DNA of 64,000 bases, from contig JBOEGJ010000011.1 in the NCBI GenBank assembly GCA_050633365.1, forward strand, positions 1-64,000, given 5' to 3'. The position numbers were made by a program, and so were the translations under genes. Below are positions 36,671 through 45,588 of the stretch, in pieces (the stretch's first letter is position 1; the number at the start of each line of letters is the position of its first letter). The DNA comes from Pseudomaricurvus sp050633365 (GTDB lineage: Bacteria > Pseudomonadota > Gammaproteobacteria > Pseudomonadales > Cellvibrionaceae). The notes beneath the pieces were generated by a model. That model ran no database searches. It saw nothing but the letters and a program-made list of their open reading frames with translations, and had not been told where the DNA came from.

Positions 36671-37159
36671 TCATCCCATCGACGCGGTCGAGACTCTGAG
36701 CAATCTGAGGGACTCCTCATCGCCGCTATCGGGCCATATCATGCGGTAGTGCCAGCGCTTCGTCCCTGAGCGGTACTTTATGAGCATTAGCCAAGGCATC
36801 AGCGACCAGCCCAATTCCAGCTCGTATCTACCACCGCCTAGGTCGCTATACTGTCCCAACGGCGAACACATCAATGTCAGAATCGATTGCTCTCGTAGCT
36901 GTCTCACGCCGTAAAGCGTCAACGCCAACCAGAGCACTAGACGCAACTCCAAGCCCCAGTCGTCACCTGCGGAAACAAGTTGCGGGTGAGTAACAATAAT
37001 GCACAAGGTAACAAGGCAGAGCACACCGAATAGGCGCTTCTCAATGAGCGAGGGGGTCAAGGTGAGATTCTGCTGAGATGCGGCAGACGGAGGTTGATCA
37101 ACGTCTGCAAAAAAAGCATCGCTAGACTTAACTTTCGGGCTGCATTCCGGTGTTTGCAC
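36671..37159 (-). CDS. ygfX: YgfX/CptA family membrane protein
   Basis: A 162-residue protein with a hydrophobic pair of helices near residues 43-85 (LFGVLCLVTLCIIV, LRLVLWLALTLYGV) and a C-terminal domain. It follows sdhE with a 32-base overlap, the standard sdhE-ygfX arrangement. E. coli YgfX (CptA) has been described as a membrane toxin-like partner of SdhE, but that view is disputed. Sequence conservation is low in this family, so the call rests mainly on topology and position. The start is GTG (37159). Confidence 0.75.
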   Translation of the reverse strand: MQTPECSPKVKSSDAFFADVDQPPSAASQQNLTLTPSLIEKRLFGVLCLVTLCIIVTHPQLVSAGDDWGLELRLVLWLALTLYGVRQLREQSILTLMCSPLGQYSDLGGGRYELELGWSLMPWLMLIKYRSGTKRWHYRMIWPDSGDEESLRLLRVSTASMG

Positions 37160-37379
37160 GGACGATATCCACTATCTTTTTAATTTCAGAATCTTCCGGA
37201 TCCTGACGATGAATAAACCACGCGAACATATCCTGATCTTCGCTATCAAGCATCGCCCAATAGCGCTCTTTATCTTCTTGTTCGAGAGAATCGTAAACAT
37301 TTTCCAGAAACGGCAATAACACCAAATCCAATTCCAACATGCCTCGACGACTGGCCCAAAATAAACGGTTTCTGTCCAT
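37128..37379 (-). CDS. sdhE: FAD assembly factor SdhE
   Basis: An 83-residue protein that helps attach FAD covalently to succinate dehydrogenase and related flavoproteins. It carries the defining RGMLELD motif (12-18) and the helical core LENVYDSLEQEDKERYWAML and DQDMFAWFI. The length is typical. It heads the sdhE-ygfX pair and is divergent from ygfZ, as in other gammaproteobacteria. Confidence 0.95.
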   Translation of the reverse strand: MDRNRLFWASRRGMLELDLVLLPFLENVYDSLEQEDKERYWAMLDSEDQDMFAWFIHRQDPEDSEIKKIVDIVRANTGMQPES

Positions 37380-37521
37380 GCTTCACTATCTGCCTAAAGT
37401 TATTCAAAATCGGCGGGCATTATAGCCTTGCTCAGCCCCTGCGGCGAGCCATAGTTAACAATAGTTGTGATAAGCTGCCGGCCTCTGCCTACTGATTTAC
37501 ACCAAAGAGCCAACTGCCACT

Positions 37522-38454
37522 ATGAACCTCAGTACCGTCACACCCTCGGGCTTCAGCCTACTTCAAATCGAAGGCCCAGACGCCATAAAGTTTCTCCAAG
37601 GCCAAGTGACCTGTGATCTCAACACCCAAAGCCCATCGCGACTTCAGCACGGCGCTCACTGCACCGCCAAAGGCCGAATGATCGCCAACTTCGACGCCAT
37701 AAAGCTCAACGAGCAAACCCTCTGGCTGAGACTGCCAAGCGATAACCTCGCCCATCTGCAGGCATCACTGGCAAAATACATTGTATTTTCAAAGGCAAAA
37801 TTGACCGATTTTTCGCAAACTCATCAATCTTTGGCCCTAGTGGGTCATGAGGCAAAAACTTGGTTGCTAAACGCAGGTTTCGACTTCGATGAGCAGCAAG
37901 TCGCTAACCTAGGCGATCATCTTGCCATCAAGATTGATGAGCAGCGCTACGAAGTTTGGTCCAATAGCGACGCGTCTGAACTGGCCGGTCTAGAAGCGCT
38001 GCCGCGCGCCGATGACAACAGTTGCTGGCCGCTTGGCGATATTGAGTCTGGCAAGGGTTGGATCACCTCCGCCACAAGCGATGCTTTTTTACCACAAGAC
38101 CTCAATCTTCAAACCGATGCCATTAACGGCATCAACTTTAAAAAAGGCTGCTATACCGGTCAAGAAATTGTGGCAAGAATGCATTACAAAGGAAAGTTAA
38201 AACGCCATCTATACCGCTTTAGTACGAGTTCGACTCAAGATATTGCTGCTGGCGCCGAATTAGTCATCGGGGATAGCGATAAAAGTGTAGGCACTGTCAT
38301 TAACGTAACGACTTCCAACGAGGGTAGCGAGCTACTGGCCGTCACCACAGAAGCGACTGCAGAAAAAGAAGAACTGCGCATTACTGGCGCGACAACCGAC
38401 AAGCTGGCACTGGTAGCGCTTCCCTATGCTATAACTAATGAGTCTCCAGCCTAG
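37522..38454 (+). CDS. ygfZ: Folate-binding protein YgfZ
   Basis: A 310-residue, GcvT-like tetrahydrofolate-binding protein that supports repair and assembly of some iron-sulfur enzymes such as MiaB. The diagnostic K-G-C-Y-T-G-Q-E box is at residues 208-215, with Cys210. The N-terminal part has IEGPDAIKFLQGQVTCDL. The gene is divergent from sdhE, with a 142-base shared promoter region. Confidence 0.94.
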   Translation: MNLSTVTPSGFSLLQIEGPDAIKFLQGQVTCDLNTQSPSRLQHGAHCTAKGRMIANFDAIKLNEQTLWLRLPSDNLAHLQASLAKYIVFSKAKLTDFSQTHQSLALVGHEAKTWLLNAGFDFDEQQVANLGDHLAIKIDEQRYEVWSNSDASELAGLEALPRADDNSCWPLGDIESGKGWITSATSDAFLPQDLNLQTDAINGINFKKGCYTGQEIVARMHYKGKLKRHLYRFSTSSTQDIAAGAELVIGDSDKSVGTVINVTTSNEGSELLAVTTEATAEKEELRITGATTDKLALVALPYAITNESPA

Positions 38455-38574
38455 GGTTTGCGAGACTTGCGGGCCGACGGACACGCCTCAGCGCACTCTA
38501 AGGCCGAGCTTTTCGAGCTGGACTGTAATGATAATGAAAAACATAGACTTACAATGAAACCATAGGACGTGACT

Positions 38575-39405
38575 ATGAATCAGGTCGTCGATACCGTTCG
38601 ACAAGAACTTCTGAGCGCCATTGAATCCGATCAATTGGTATTGCCTACCCTGCCCGAAGTAGCACTTCGAGTCAGGGAAATCGCCGAAGACCCCGACGCC
38701 AGCATCGCTCAACTCAATGACGTCATCGGCAACGATGCCGCACTGACCGCCCGAATCATCAAAGTTGCCAACAGCCCGCTGCTGCGAGCGCCGAAGGAAA
38801 TTGAAAGCCTCAACATGGCACTGATGCGATTGGGCATGGAATACACCTGCAACATCGCCACCGGTCTCGCCATGGAGCAAATGTTCCAAGCCACATCCGA
38901 CATGGTCGATAAACGACTGCGAGAGATTTGGGCCCGCTCCAGCGAAATCGCGGGTATCTGTCACGTATTGTGCAAGCACCGAACAAATCTAAGGCCCGAT
39001 CAAGCCACCTTAGCGGGACTGGTTCATAAAATCGGGGTATTGCCGATTCTGACCTATGCAGAGGATCACCCTCACCTGCTGAAAGACAGCATCACCCTTG
39101 ATAGAGTGATTGAAGCTCTAGAAGGTGAAGTGGGAGATCGCATTTTACAAAGCTGGGAATTTCCCGATGAACTGCGCCGCGTTCCGAGCCAGCACATGGA
39201 TTTTAGCCGACAGGCAGACAACCCCGATTACAGCGATATCGTCACCGTTGCTCTACTGCAAAGCCACATGGGCAGCGATCACCGCCTGGCGGAAGTGGAC
39301 TATTCTCAGGTCACGTCCTTCACGCGCCTGGGTCTTGAAGCCGACGAGCCTGAAGACGAAAACCTCGATGACGAAATGGAAGCGGCGATGAAATTGCTAA
39401 GCTAA
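38575..39405 (+). CDS. HDOD domain protein
   Basis: A 276-residue cytoplasmic protein composed mostly of one HDOD domain (about residues 18-215): LPTLPEVALRVREIAEDPDAS, DAALTARIIKVANSPLLR, LNMALMRLGMEYTCNIA. HDOD proteins are related to HD phosphohydrolases but usually lack metal ligands and act in signalling. The C-terminus is strongly acidic (EPEDENLDDEMEAA). ATG 38575 has AGGA eight bases before it and is preferred to GTG 38569. A terminator closes the unit. Confidence 0.88.
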   Translation: MNQVVDTVRQELLSAIESDQLVLPTLPEVALRVREIAEDPDASIAQLNDVIGNDAALTARIIKVANSPLLRAPKEIESLNMALMRLGMEYTCNIATGLAMEQMFQATSDMVDKRLREIWARSSEIAGICHVLCKHRTNLRPDQATLAGLVHKIGVLPILTYAEDHPHLLKDSITLDRVIEALEGEVGDRILQSWEFPDELRRVPSQHMDFSRQADNPDYSDIVTVALLQSHMGSDHRLAEVDYSQVTSFTRLGLEADEPEDENLDDEMEAAMKLLS

Positions 39406-39455
39406 TTGAAAAGCTAACTAGAGAACCAATTGGTTAACTCTAGCCCGCACAAAAG

Positions 39456-39478
39456 AGCCGACTAACGTCGGCTTTTTT
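39456..39478 (+). terminator. Terminator after the HDOD gene
   Basis: Arms AGCCGAC (39456-39462) and GTCGGCT (39467-39473) with loop TAAC, followed by T's to 39478. Confidence 0.92.
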
Positions 39479-39696
39479 ATAAGTTCGAATTTATGGCATG
39501 CGACGCGAGGGAGCAAGATTTGGGGCTGCGAAATTTTTTGGTCTAGAGTCTAGGAGCTAAGAGCACCGAATTATGAAGTGGCGAATTTAAAGCTATCGAA
39601 CGGCGGCAGAAAAGATCTAAAACGAATCCCCCCCCAGAAGCCGAATCACACCTCGCCGCAAAACCGCTTCAGACTCCAAGCTCCAACAAATGCGCT

Positions 39697-40425
39697 TTAA
39701 AACAGGCTATTTTGGCGGTTTACATCGGCAACCGACCAGTCAATACCCTTAGCGCCCCTCGCTTCCAGATACTGGTTTGCCTTAGAAAAATGGCCATTCC
39801 CCAAAAAACCTCGATGTGCCGACAAGGGCGATGGGTGTGCCGATTCCAGTACGCAGTGCTTTTGTCGATCAATCACCTGGCCTTTCTTTTGCGCGTAACT
39901 GCCCCAGAGCAAAAACACCACTCCCTCTCGATCCTCACTGAGCTGCCTTATAATTTCGTCAGTAAACATCTCCCACCCCTTTCCCTGGTGAGATCCAGCC
40001 TTGGCTTGCTCCACGGTCAGCATCGCATTAAGCAACAGCACCCCCTGATCGGCCCAAGACTGTAAACAGCCGTTTGTTGGTGGAGACAGGGATAAATCCC
40101 GCTCGATTTCTTTGTAGATATTGCGCAACGACGGTGGAATTCTTTCACCTTCAGGCACCGAGAAGCTAAGGCCATGAGCCTGCCGCGGCCCGTGATAGGG
40201 GTCCTGCCCTAAGATCACCACCCGCACCGAGTCAAAATCAACGCTGTTGAGCGCATGAAAAATCAGTGACGCCTCGGGAAAGATGACTTTACCGCTCTGG
40301 CGCTCCGCCGACAGAAACGTTTCCAACTCAACCATGTAGTCAAGATCGAACTGAGACTGCAATCTTGCCAACCAAGATGGCGACAACTCTTGAAAGCTTG
40401 CGTTCATAAACAACACCTGAGTCAT
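39697..40425 (-). CDS. ung: Uracil-DNA glycosylase
   Basis: A 242-residue family 1 UDG that removes uracil from DNA. The water-activating motif GQDPYHG is at 73-79 (Asp75), and the Leu-loop HPSPLSAHRGF lies near the C-terminus. QSWADQGVLLLNAMLTVE is also typical. The start is ATG 40425; a second ATG six codons in is possible. It is convergent with the HDOD gene and divergent from the PTPS-like gene. Confidence 0.97.
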   Translation of the reverse strand: MTQVLFMNASFQELSPSWLARLQSQFDLDYMVELETFLSAERQSGKVIFPEASLIFHALNSVDFDSVRVVILGQDPYHGPRQAHGLSFSVPEGERIPPSLRNIYKEIERDLSLSPPTNGCLQSWADQGVLLLNAMLTVEQAKAGSHQGKGWEMFTDEIIRQLSEDREGVVFLLWGSYAQKKGQVIDRQKHCVLESAHPSPLSAHRGFLGNGHFSKANQYLEARGAKGIDWSVADVNRQNSLF

Positions 40426-40583
40426 GACGCCGCCATCTTACGGTTTTGGCGCCAAGAGTTCTAGCGCCGACACCACTTCTTAAACCCCGACAATAGCGCA
40501 ATTCTTACCTTGAGATACGTATCAAATCCGAACGCACTCAGGTAAAATAGCTGGCTTATTCCGCAGCCGACCAACACCGCCTC

Positions 40584-41417
40584 ATGCTTCTATTTGTCGA
40601 CAATTTGACCAACGTTGATTTCAGCTACCTTCACCCTCAGCGGGGATTACTCGGTGAAACCTGGCTCGCCAGCACCGAAATGTCCGGCGCGTTGGATCAA
40701 CAAGGTATGGTGTGTGATTTTGGCGTGGTCAAAAAAACCTTGCGCAATTGGCTCGATGAGGAGATTGATCATCGCCTAGCGATTCCCTGTCAATCTGCCC
40801 AGCTTCAATACAGCAAAAGCAACGGCCGTATCAACCTGAGCTGGAACTACAGCGGTAAAACCCTGCAATGCTCTGCCCCAGAACAGGCCGTTGCCTTGGT
40901 AGACGCAGAAGAGATTACCGAAGAAACCGTTAGCGAGTGGGCAAAACAACAACTGCGATCAAAACTACCCAACACCCTAGAGCAGCTATCGCTAAGCTTT
41001 GACCCAGAAGCCATTGCCGGCGACTTCTACCACTACAGCCACGGATTGAAAAAGCACAATGGCAATTGCCAGCGCATCGCTCACGGCCATCGCTCACAGA
41101 TCAATATTTGGCGCGACGATCAAATTGCTCACGACCTAGAAGCCCACTGGTCGAAACTGTTCACTGATATCTACATCGGCACCCAAGAAGATATCGTGCA
41201 ACAATCTGACGACGCCTTAAGATTTGCCTACACTACTTCTCAAGGCGCATTCGAATTGTGCATGCCCATCGACGACTGCTATCTCATGGACACTGACACC
41301 ACCGTCGAGTTAATTGCCAGCCACATTGCCGAGCAATTGAAGCGACAACACCCATCTCATAGATTTAAAGTAAAGGCCTATGAAGGCATGGGTAAAGGTG
41401 CGATTGTCGTACGCTAG
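40584..41417 (+). CDS. Double-length 6-carboxytetrahydropterin synthase (QueD/PTPS)-like protein
   Basis: A 277-residue protein, about twice the usual QueD length. Residues 8-68 resemble a PTPS domain without zinc ligands (LLGETWLASTEMSGALDQQGMVCDFGVVKK, then DEEIDH). Residues 145-277 carry a second PTPS-like half with FYHYSHGLKKHNGNCQRIAHGHRSQINIW, which keeps zinc-type histidines, and end in the family's EGMGKGA. PTPS enzymes act on dihydroneopterin triphosphate, in queuosine or related pteridine synthesis. The role of this long form is unknown. It lies 67 bases before rapA; no other queuosine genes are near. Confidence 0.72.
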   Translation: MLLFVDNLTNVDFSYLHPQRGLLGETWLASTEMSGALDQQGMVCDFGVVKKTLRNWLDEEIDHRLAIPCQSAQLQYSKSNGRINLSWNYSGKTLQCSAPEQAVALVDAEEITEETVSEWAKQQLRSKLPNTLEQLSLSFDPEAIAGDFYHYSHGLKKHNGNCQRIAHGHRSQINIWRDDQIAHDLEAHWSKLFTDIYIGTQEDIVQQSDDALRFAYTTSQGAFELCMPIDDCYLMDTDTTVELIASHIAEQLKRQHPSHRFKVKAYEGMGKGAIVVR

Positions 41418-41484
41418 TACACACATATTTATCAGGGTCGAGCCTTCATCTCGATCCATTATGGACAAACTCTGAGGACTCCCC

Positions 41485-44331
41485 TTGTCAGAATTCATCA
41501 CAGGACAGCGCTGGATCAGCAACACTGAAGCAGAGCTAGGACTTGGTATCGTTAGCGACACCGATCACCGTTTTGTCACCATCAGCTTTCCCGCCGCAGG
41601 CGAACAACGAGTTTACGCAAAAACCAACGCTCCACTGACTCGTGTGCAATATCGCGTTGGCGAGACCATTCAAGATCTCGACGGCAACAGCTTGCGAATT
41701 GAATCCATCACCGAAGATCAAGGGTACGTTTCTTATCACGGTAAAAACCCAGCCGAAGAAGCGACCTCTTGGGGCGAAATCGAATTGGACTGTTTCGTTC
41801 AATTTAGTAAACCGCAAGATCGATTGTTTGCCGGTCAGATCGACAAAATCCGTGATTACCGCTTGCGCCACAACACCCTGTTGCAGCAACAAAAGCTCGC
41901 ACGACTTAAAACCACAGGGATGATCGGGCCGCGAGTCCAACTGCTCGACCACCAGCTCTATATCGCACACGAAGTTGGCCAGCGATTCGCCCCCCGAGTA
42001 CTGCTGGCCGATGAAGTTGGCTTGGGTAAAACCATCGAAGCCGGACTCATTATTCACCAGCAACTGCTAAAAGGTTTGAGCCAAAGGGTTTTGATTGCGG
42101 TGCCGGAATCACTTACCCACCAATGGCTGGTTGAGATGCTGCGCCGCTTCAACTTGAGCTTCACCTTACTCGACGAAGAGCGCTGCCAAGCACTCGAAGA
42201 AGACAGCCTCTTGGGCGACGACCTCGACCAAGACAACCTCGATGAAGAGGGCCTAGATCCCACCAGTAGCTTCGAAATGAGCAATCCCTTCGAAACCGCG
42301 CAGCTCGTACTCTGCAGCTTGCCGCTACTCACGGAAAACCCCGAACGACTGCATCAGGCTCTGGAATGTGACTGGGACTTACTGGTGGTCGATGAGGCGC
42401 ATCACTTAAACTGGCACCCCACTGAGCCCTGCCCGGCCTATCAAAGCGTTGAAGAATTGGCCATGGTCTCACGCGGCTTGCTGCTGTTAACCGCGACACC
42501 TGAACAATTGGGGATGGACAGCCATTTCGCCAGACTGCGCCTACTCGACCCTGACCGCTACTACGATCTAGAAACCTTCAAACAAGAACAACAACAGTTC
42601 CAAACCGTTAACCAGCTGGTACAACGATTATTATCAGGAGAACAAACGGCGACCCTGCTGAGCGACGAGCATTTTATTGACGCCGTCAAGCAGAGACTGG
42701 GACAACAAGGCATCGACACCCTAAATGGTGGCAAAGACAACGCCAGAGACTCGCTGATTCAACAGCTACTCGATTGCCACGGCACGGGTAGAGTCCTATT
42801 TCGCAACACTCGCGCCGGAGTTACCGGCTTTCCAGAAAGGCGCCTTAACGAGCACCCACTGGATGCCACCGACGAGCCTTCACTGGGCTTCTCAGACGCC
42901 GAACGTGTTGCCTGGCTCACTCAGTGGCTAAAGCAAAATCGCAACGAAAAAGTGCTGATTATCTGCTCCAGTGCCGACACCGCACTGGATCTTGAGACCC
43001 ACCTAAACCTGCGCGGTGGCGTGCGCTCTGCGGTGTTTTACGAGGGCCTGAGTCTAATCGAACGAGATCGCGCCGCCGCCTACTTCGCCGACGACGAGGA
43101 CGGTGCGCAAGTATTGGTCTGCAGCGAAATTGGCAGTGAAGGTCGAAACTTTCAATTCGCACACCACCTCATCATGTTTGACCTACCACTCAACCCGGAT
43201 TTGATCGAACAGCGAATTGGCCGCTTGGATCGTATCGGCCAGACCCAAACCGTGAACATTCACGTGCCCTACTTGCGAGACAGCCGCGAAGCGCATCTGT
43301 TGCGCTGGTACCACCAAGGCCTTAATTGCTTCGAACGAGTTTGCCCGGTGGGCCAAGCAGTATTCGAAGAATTTGCCGAGCCACTTCAAGAGGCGCTCGA
43401 CACACCAGCTCAGCTCGACGCCTTGATCGAAGAGACTCGCACTAAGACAGATGCGATTTTAGAAGAACTGAAGCTGGGTCGCGATCGCCTGCTCGAACTT
43501 AACTCTTGCAAACGAGACGTCTCTTCCGAGCTGGTCGAAGAACTCGAAAATCTCGACGACGAAACTGATCTTGCAGACTACATGAATAACGCCTTTGACA
43601 TCTTCGGCGTCGACCACGAACGCCACAGCGAAGATGCCTTTGTGGCTCACCCGTCGGACCACATGCAAACCCAGCACTTTCCCGGCTTGCCGGATGAAGG
43701 CATTACCGCCACCTATGATCGCCAACAGGCCCTGAGTCGCGAAGACATGAGCTACCTCACTTGGGAGCACCCGATGGTGACCGGCGTGATGGACATGGTA
43801 CTCAGTAGCGAACGGGGAAATACCTCAATCTGCACCATCAAACTCCCACCATTAAAACCTGGTAGCCTACTGATCGAGGGACTCTTCCAGTTTAATTGTC
43901 CTGGGCCTAAATCACTGCAGCTACAGCGGTTTGTCAACGCCAGCTGCGTGCGCTTGGTGGCGGACAACAACCTCAAAAGCCTCGGCGCGATTATCAGTTC
44001 CGACCACTTTGACAAGCTTGGGCAAACGGTTAAACGCCCAGTGGCCAAACAGTTGGTGCAACACGCGCGTACCGACATCGAGCGAATAACCAACCATTTG
44101 GAAGCCGAAGCAGAAGCCCTGCAAAGTGAAATGATCAAAACCGCGAGCGAGGATATGGCGCAACACTTTGATACCGAACTGGTTCGACTTCGATCACTGG
44201 CGAAACTCAACCCAAACATTCGCCAAGAGGAACTGACGCACCTCGAAGATTTGAAAGCAGCCTCGCTGCACTACCTCACCAGCGCGCAGCTTAGGCTTGA
44301 CGCAATTCGAGTGGCTATCGTTACCGACTAA
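41485..44331 (+). CDS. rapA: RNA polymerase-associated protein RapA (HepA)
   Basis: A 948-residue SWI2/SNF2 ATPase that binds RNA polymerase and helps recycle it. Tudor-like N-terminal domains open with GQRWISNTEAELGLG. Helicase motifs follow: LLADEVGLGKTIEAGLI (Walker A), VVDEAHHL (DEAH), LLTATPEQLGM, CSEIGSEGRNFQFAHH and QRIGRLDRIGQ. The C-terminal RapA domains end in RLDAIRVAIVTD. The start is TTG 41485 with GAGGA six bases upstream, giving the same N-terminus as known RapA. Confidence 0.96.
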   Translation: MSEFITGQRWISNTEAELGLGIVSDTDHRFVTISFPAAGEQRVYAKTNAPLTRVQYRVGETIQDLDGNSLRIESITEDQGYVSYHGKNPAEEATSWGEIELDCFVQFSKPQDRLFAGQIDKIRDYRLRHNTLLQQQKLARLKTTGMIGPRVQLLDHQLYIAHEVGQRFAPRVLLADEVGLGKTIEAGLIIHQQLLKGLSQRVLIAVPESLTHQWLVEMLRRFNLSFTLLDEERCQALEEDSLLGDDLDQDNLDEEGLDPTSSFEMSNPFETAQLVLCSLPLLTENPERLHQALECDWDLLVVDEAHHLNWHPTEPCPAYQSVEELAMVSRGLLLLTATPEQLGMDSHFARLRLLDPDRYYDLETFKQEQQQFQTVNQLVQRLLSGEQTATLLSDEHFIDAVKQRLGQQGIDTLNGGKDNARDSLIQQLLDCHGTGRVLFRNTRAGVTGFPERRLNEHPLDATDEPSLGFSDAERVAWLTQWLKQNRNEKVLIICSSADTALDLETHLNLRGGVRSAVFYEGLSLIERDRAAAYFADDEDGAQVLVCSEIGSEGRNFQFAHHLIMFDLPLNPDLIEQRIGRLDRIGQTQTVNIHVPYLRDSREAHLLRWYHQGLNCFERVCPVGQAVFEEFAEPLQEALDTPAQLDALIEETRTKTDAILEELKLGRDRLLELNSCKRDVSSELVEELENLDDETDLADYMNNAFDIFGVDHERHSEDAFVAHPSDHMQTQHFPGLPDEGITATYDRQQALSREDMSYLTWEHPMVTGVMDMVLSSERGNTSICTIKLPPLKPGSLLIEGLFQFNCPGPKSLQLQRFVNASCVRLVADNNLKSLGAIISSDHFDKLGQTVKRPVAKQLVQHARTDIERITNHLEAEAEALQSEMIKTASEDMAQHFDTELVRLRSLAKLNPNIRQEELTHLEDLKAASLHYLTSAQLRLDAIRVAIVTD

Positions 44332-44360
44332 CGTTAATCAATCCGTTGTGTTAAAGGTAA

Positions 44361-44390
44361 AAAAGGGCAATTCAAATTGCCCTTTTTTTT
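44361..44390. terminator. Terminator after rapA, possibly bidirectional
   Basis: GGGCAATT (44365-44372) pairs with AATTGCCC (44375-44382) across a tight loop, with A's before and eight T's after. It separates rapA from the convergent exonuclease gene. Confidence 0.88.
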
Positions 44391-44417
44391 GGCCGGAAAA
44401 GTACGGTAGACGCCGCC

Positions 44418-44954
44418 TTAATCTTGCGCCAAGGCTCTGGCCTTCAGATACACCTGCTGAATAAACCAGGCGTCGGTACTGGCCCGATGTCGCACCTCAT
44501 CAAAGCTCTCTTGCACCGACGCTTTGGCCTCATCCCAGTGACTCATCATCGACTCAGACAACACCATTTCTAAAGGCGACACCCAAAAACTCATGGGAAC
44601 ACGGGCCCGATCGAAGAGCTTGATCAACCAGGGTTTATCAAATACCCAACCATCGGTGTACACCGTTTGCGAAGACAACCACTGATTGAGCTCCTCTGCC
44701 ACCTGCTTTCCGTCGGTACCATGTTCGAGTAATTCGGCGCGAGTGATCTTGTGGGTCGCCTCGGCATCGTCACACCAATGGCTCCACTCTGGATAAGGCC
44801 GAATTAAGCGAGAAAAACGCTTTCCTTCTGCGGTGACAAATCCGATCTCAACGGGATAGCTGTGGGGGTCAAAGCCTGACGCCTCAACATCCAATACAAT
44901 CGGTGCAGAAACCCTCGGATCATGAGAGGAAGGTGAATAAGCATCTAAATTCAA
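44418..44954 (-). CDS. DEDDh-type 3'-5' exonuclease
   Basis: A 178-residue RNase H-fold exonuclease like DnaQ. The first acidic pair is D22/E24 (VLDVEASGFDP); a middle aspartate lies in YTDGWVFDKPWL (D101 or D106); and H156 with D161 form the last motif in VRHRASTDAW. It is probably a small stand-alone repair or RNA-processing nuclease. The substrate cannot be read from sequence. It is convergent with rapA and divergent from the bufferin operon. Confidence 0.87.
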   Translation of the reverse strand: MNLDAYSPSSHDPRVSAPIVLDVEASGFDPHSYPVEIGFVTAEGKRFSRLIRPYPEWSHWCDDAEATHKITRAELLEHGTDGKQVAEELNQWLSSQTVYTDGWVFDKPWLIKLFDRARVPMSFWVSPLEMVLSESMMSHWDEAKASVQESFDEVRHRASTDAWFIQQVYLKARALAQD

Positions 44955-45201
44955 CAGTGCAGCCCTTTAGTTATTCGAAATGTAGAGCCTTCAACGGGTG
45001 AGATCCATGCTCGGCTGAAGAAAAACTAGACCTAGAGTAACTTGCTCGCTCGAGTACGCAAAGCACTTGTTCTTTGATCACCTCAAAAAGATCGAAAACC
45101 GTGCAATCAAACGCCGCCGCCAAGCGTCTTAGTCGGCAAGAGCTTCAAATAGCTTGGCGATTACCACCCACCCTACCTTTATTGCACAAGGAAACTGCCT
45201 C

Positions 45202-45474
45202 ATGAATAAATCCGCACTTCTGTCAGCTGCGCTACTTAGCGCCGCAACCTTACCAACCAGCGCTCTCGCCGTGCCTGACGCGCCCTCACAATGGGAGAAA
45301 TGCGCGGGCATTGCCAAGCAAGGTATGAACGATTGTGGCGCACTCGACGGCTCACACGGCTGTGCCGGTCAAGCCAAAGCCGACAACCTCGACAGCGAGT
45401 GGGTTTACGTTCCCGCTGGTACCTGCGACAAAATCACCGGCGGATTCGTTGCTGCACTAAAACCTGCAAAATAA
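45202..45474 (+). CDS. bufA1: Bufferin precursor BufA1 (DUF2282), exported Cys-rich RiPP
   Basis: A 90-residue precursor: signal peptide MNKSALLSAALLSAATLPTS-ALA (cleavage near 23), then a mature peptide with four cysteines at 34, 45, 54 and 75. Their surroundings (EKCAGIAKQGMNDC, HGCAGQAK, VPAGTCDKI) are the DUF2282/BufA1 pattern. Bufferins are modified on Cys by the MNIO enzyme encoded next and bind copper to protect the cell. ATG 45202 has AAGGA eleven bases upstream; a longer frame from 45154 lacks a signal-peptide start. It is the first gene of a five-gene operon. Confidence 0.9.
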   Translation: MNKSALLSAALLSAATLPTSALAVPDAPSQWEKCAGIAKQGMNDCGALDGSHGCAGQAKADNLDSEWVYVPAGTCDKITGGFVAALKPAK

Positions 45475-45588
45475 CCATTCAGTGCTAGTAATCCTCGGCA
45501 ACGGTCAGATCTATCCTAACCCTATGATCGCTGCCGAGATCAGACTCCGACACTCTTACAACCGAACTATGACCGGCGAGACGCCACC

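Noticed and set aside
39600..39696. C-rich tract and short frames between the HDOD gene and ung
   Set aside because: No start signals, no product resemblance and no clear structure.
44955..45201. Sigma-dependent promoter of the bufferin operon
   Set aside because: GTAAC near 45038 resembles an ECF -35, but no convincing partner -10 was found, so no promoter is claimed.
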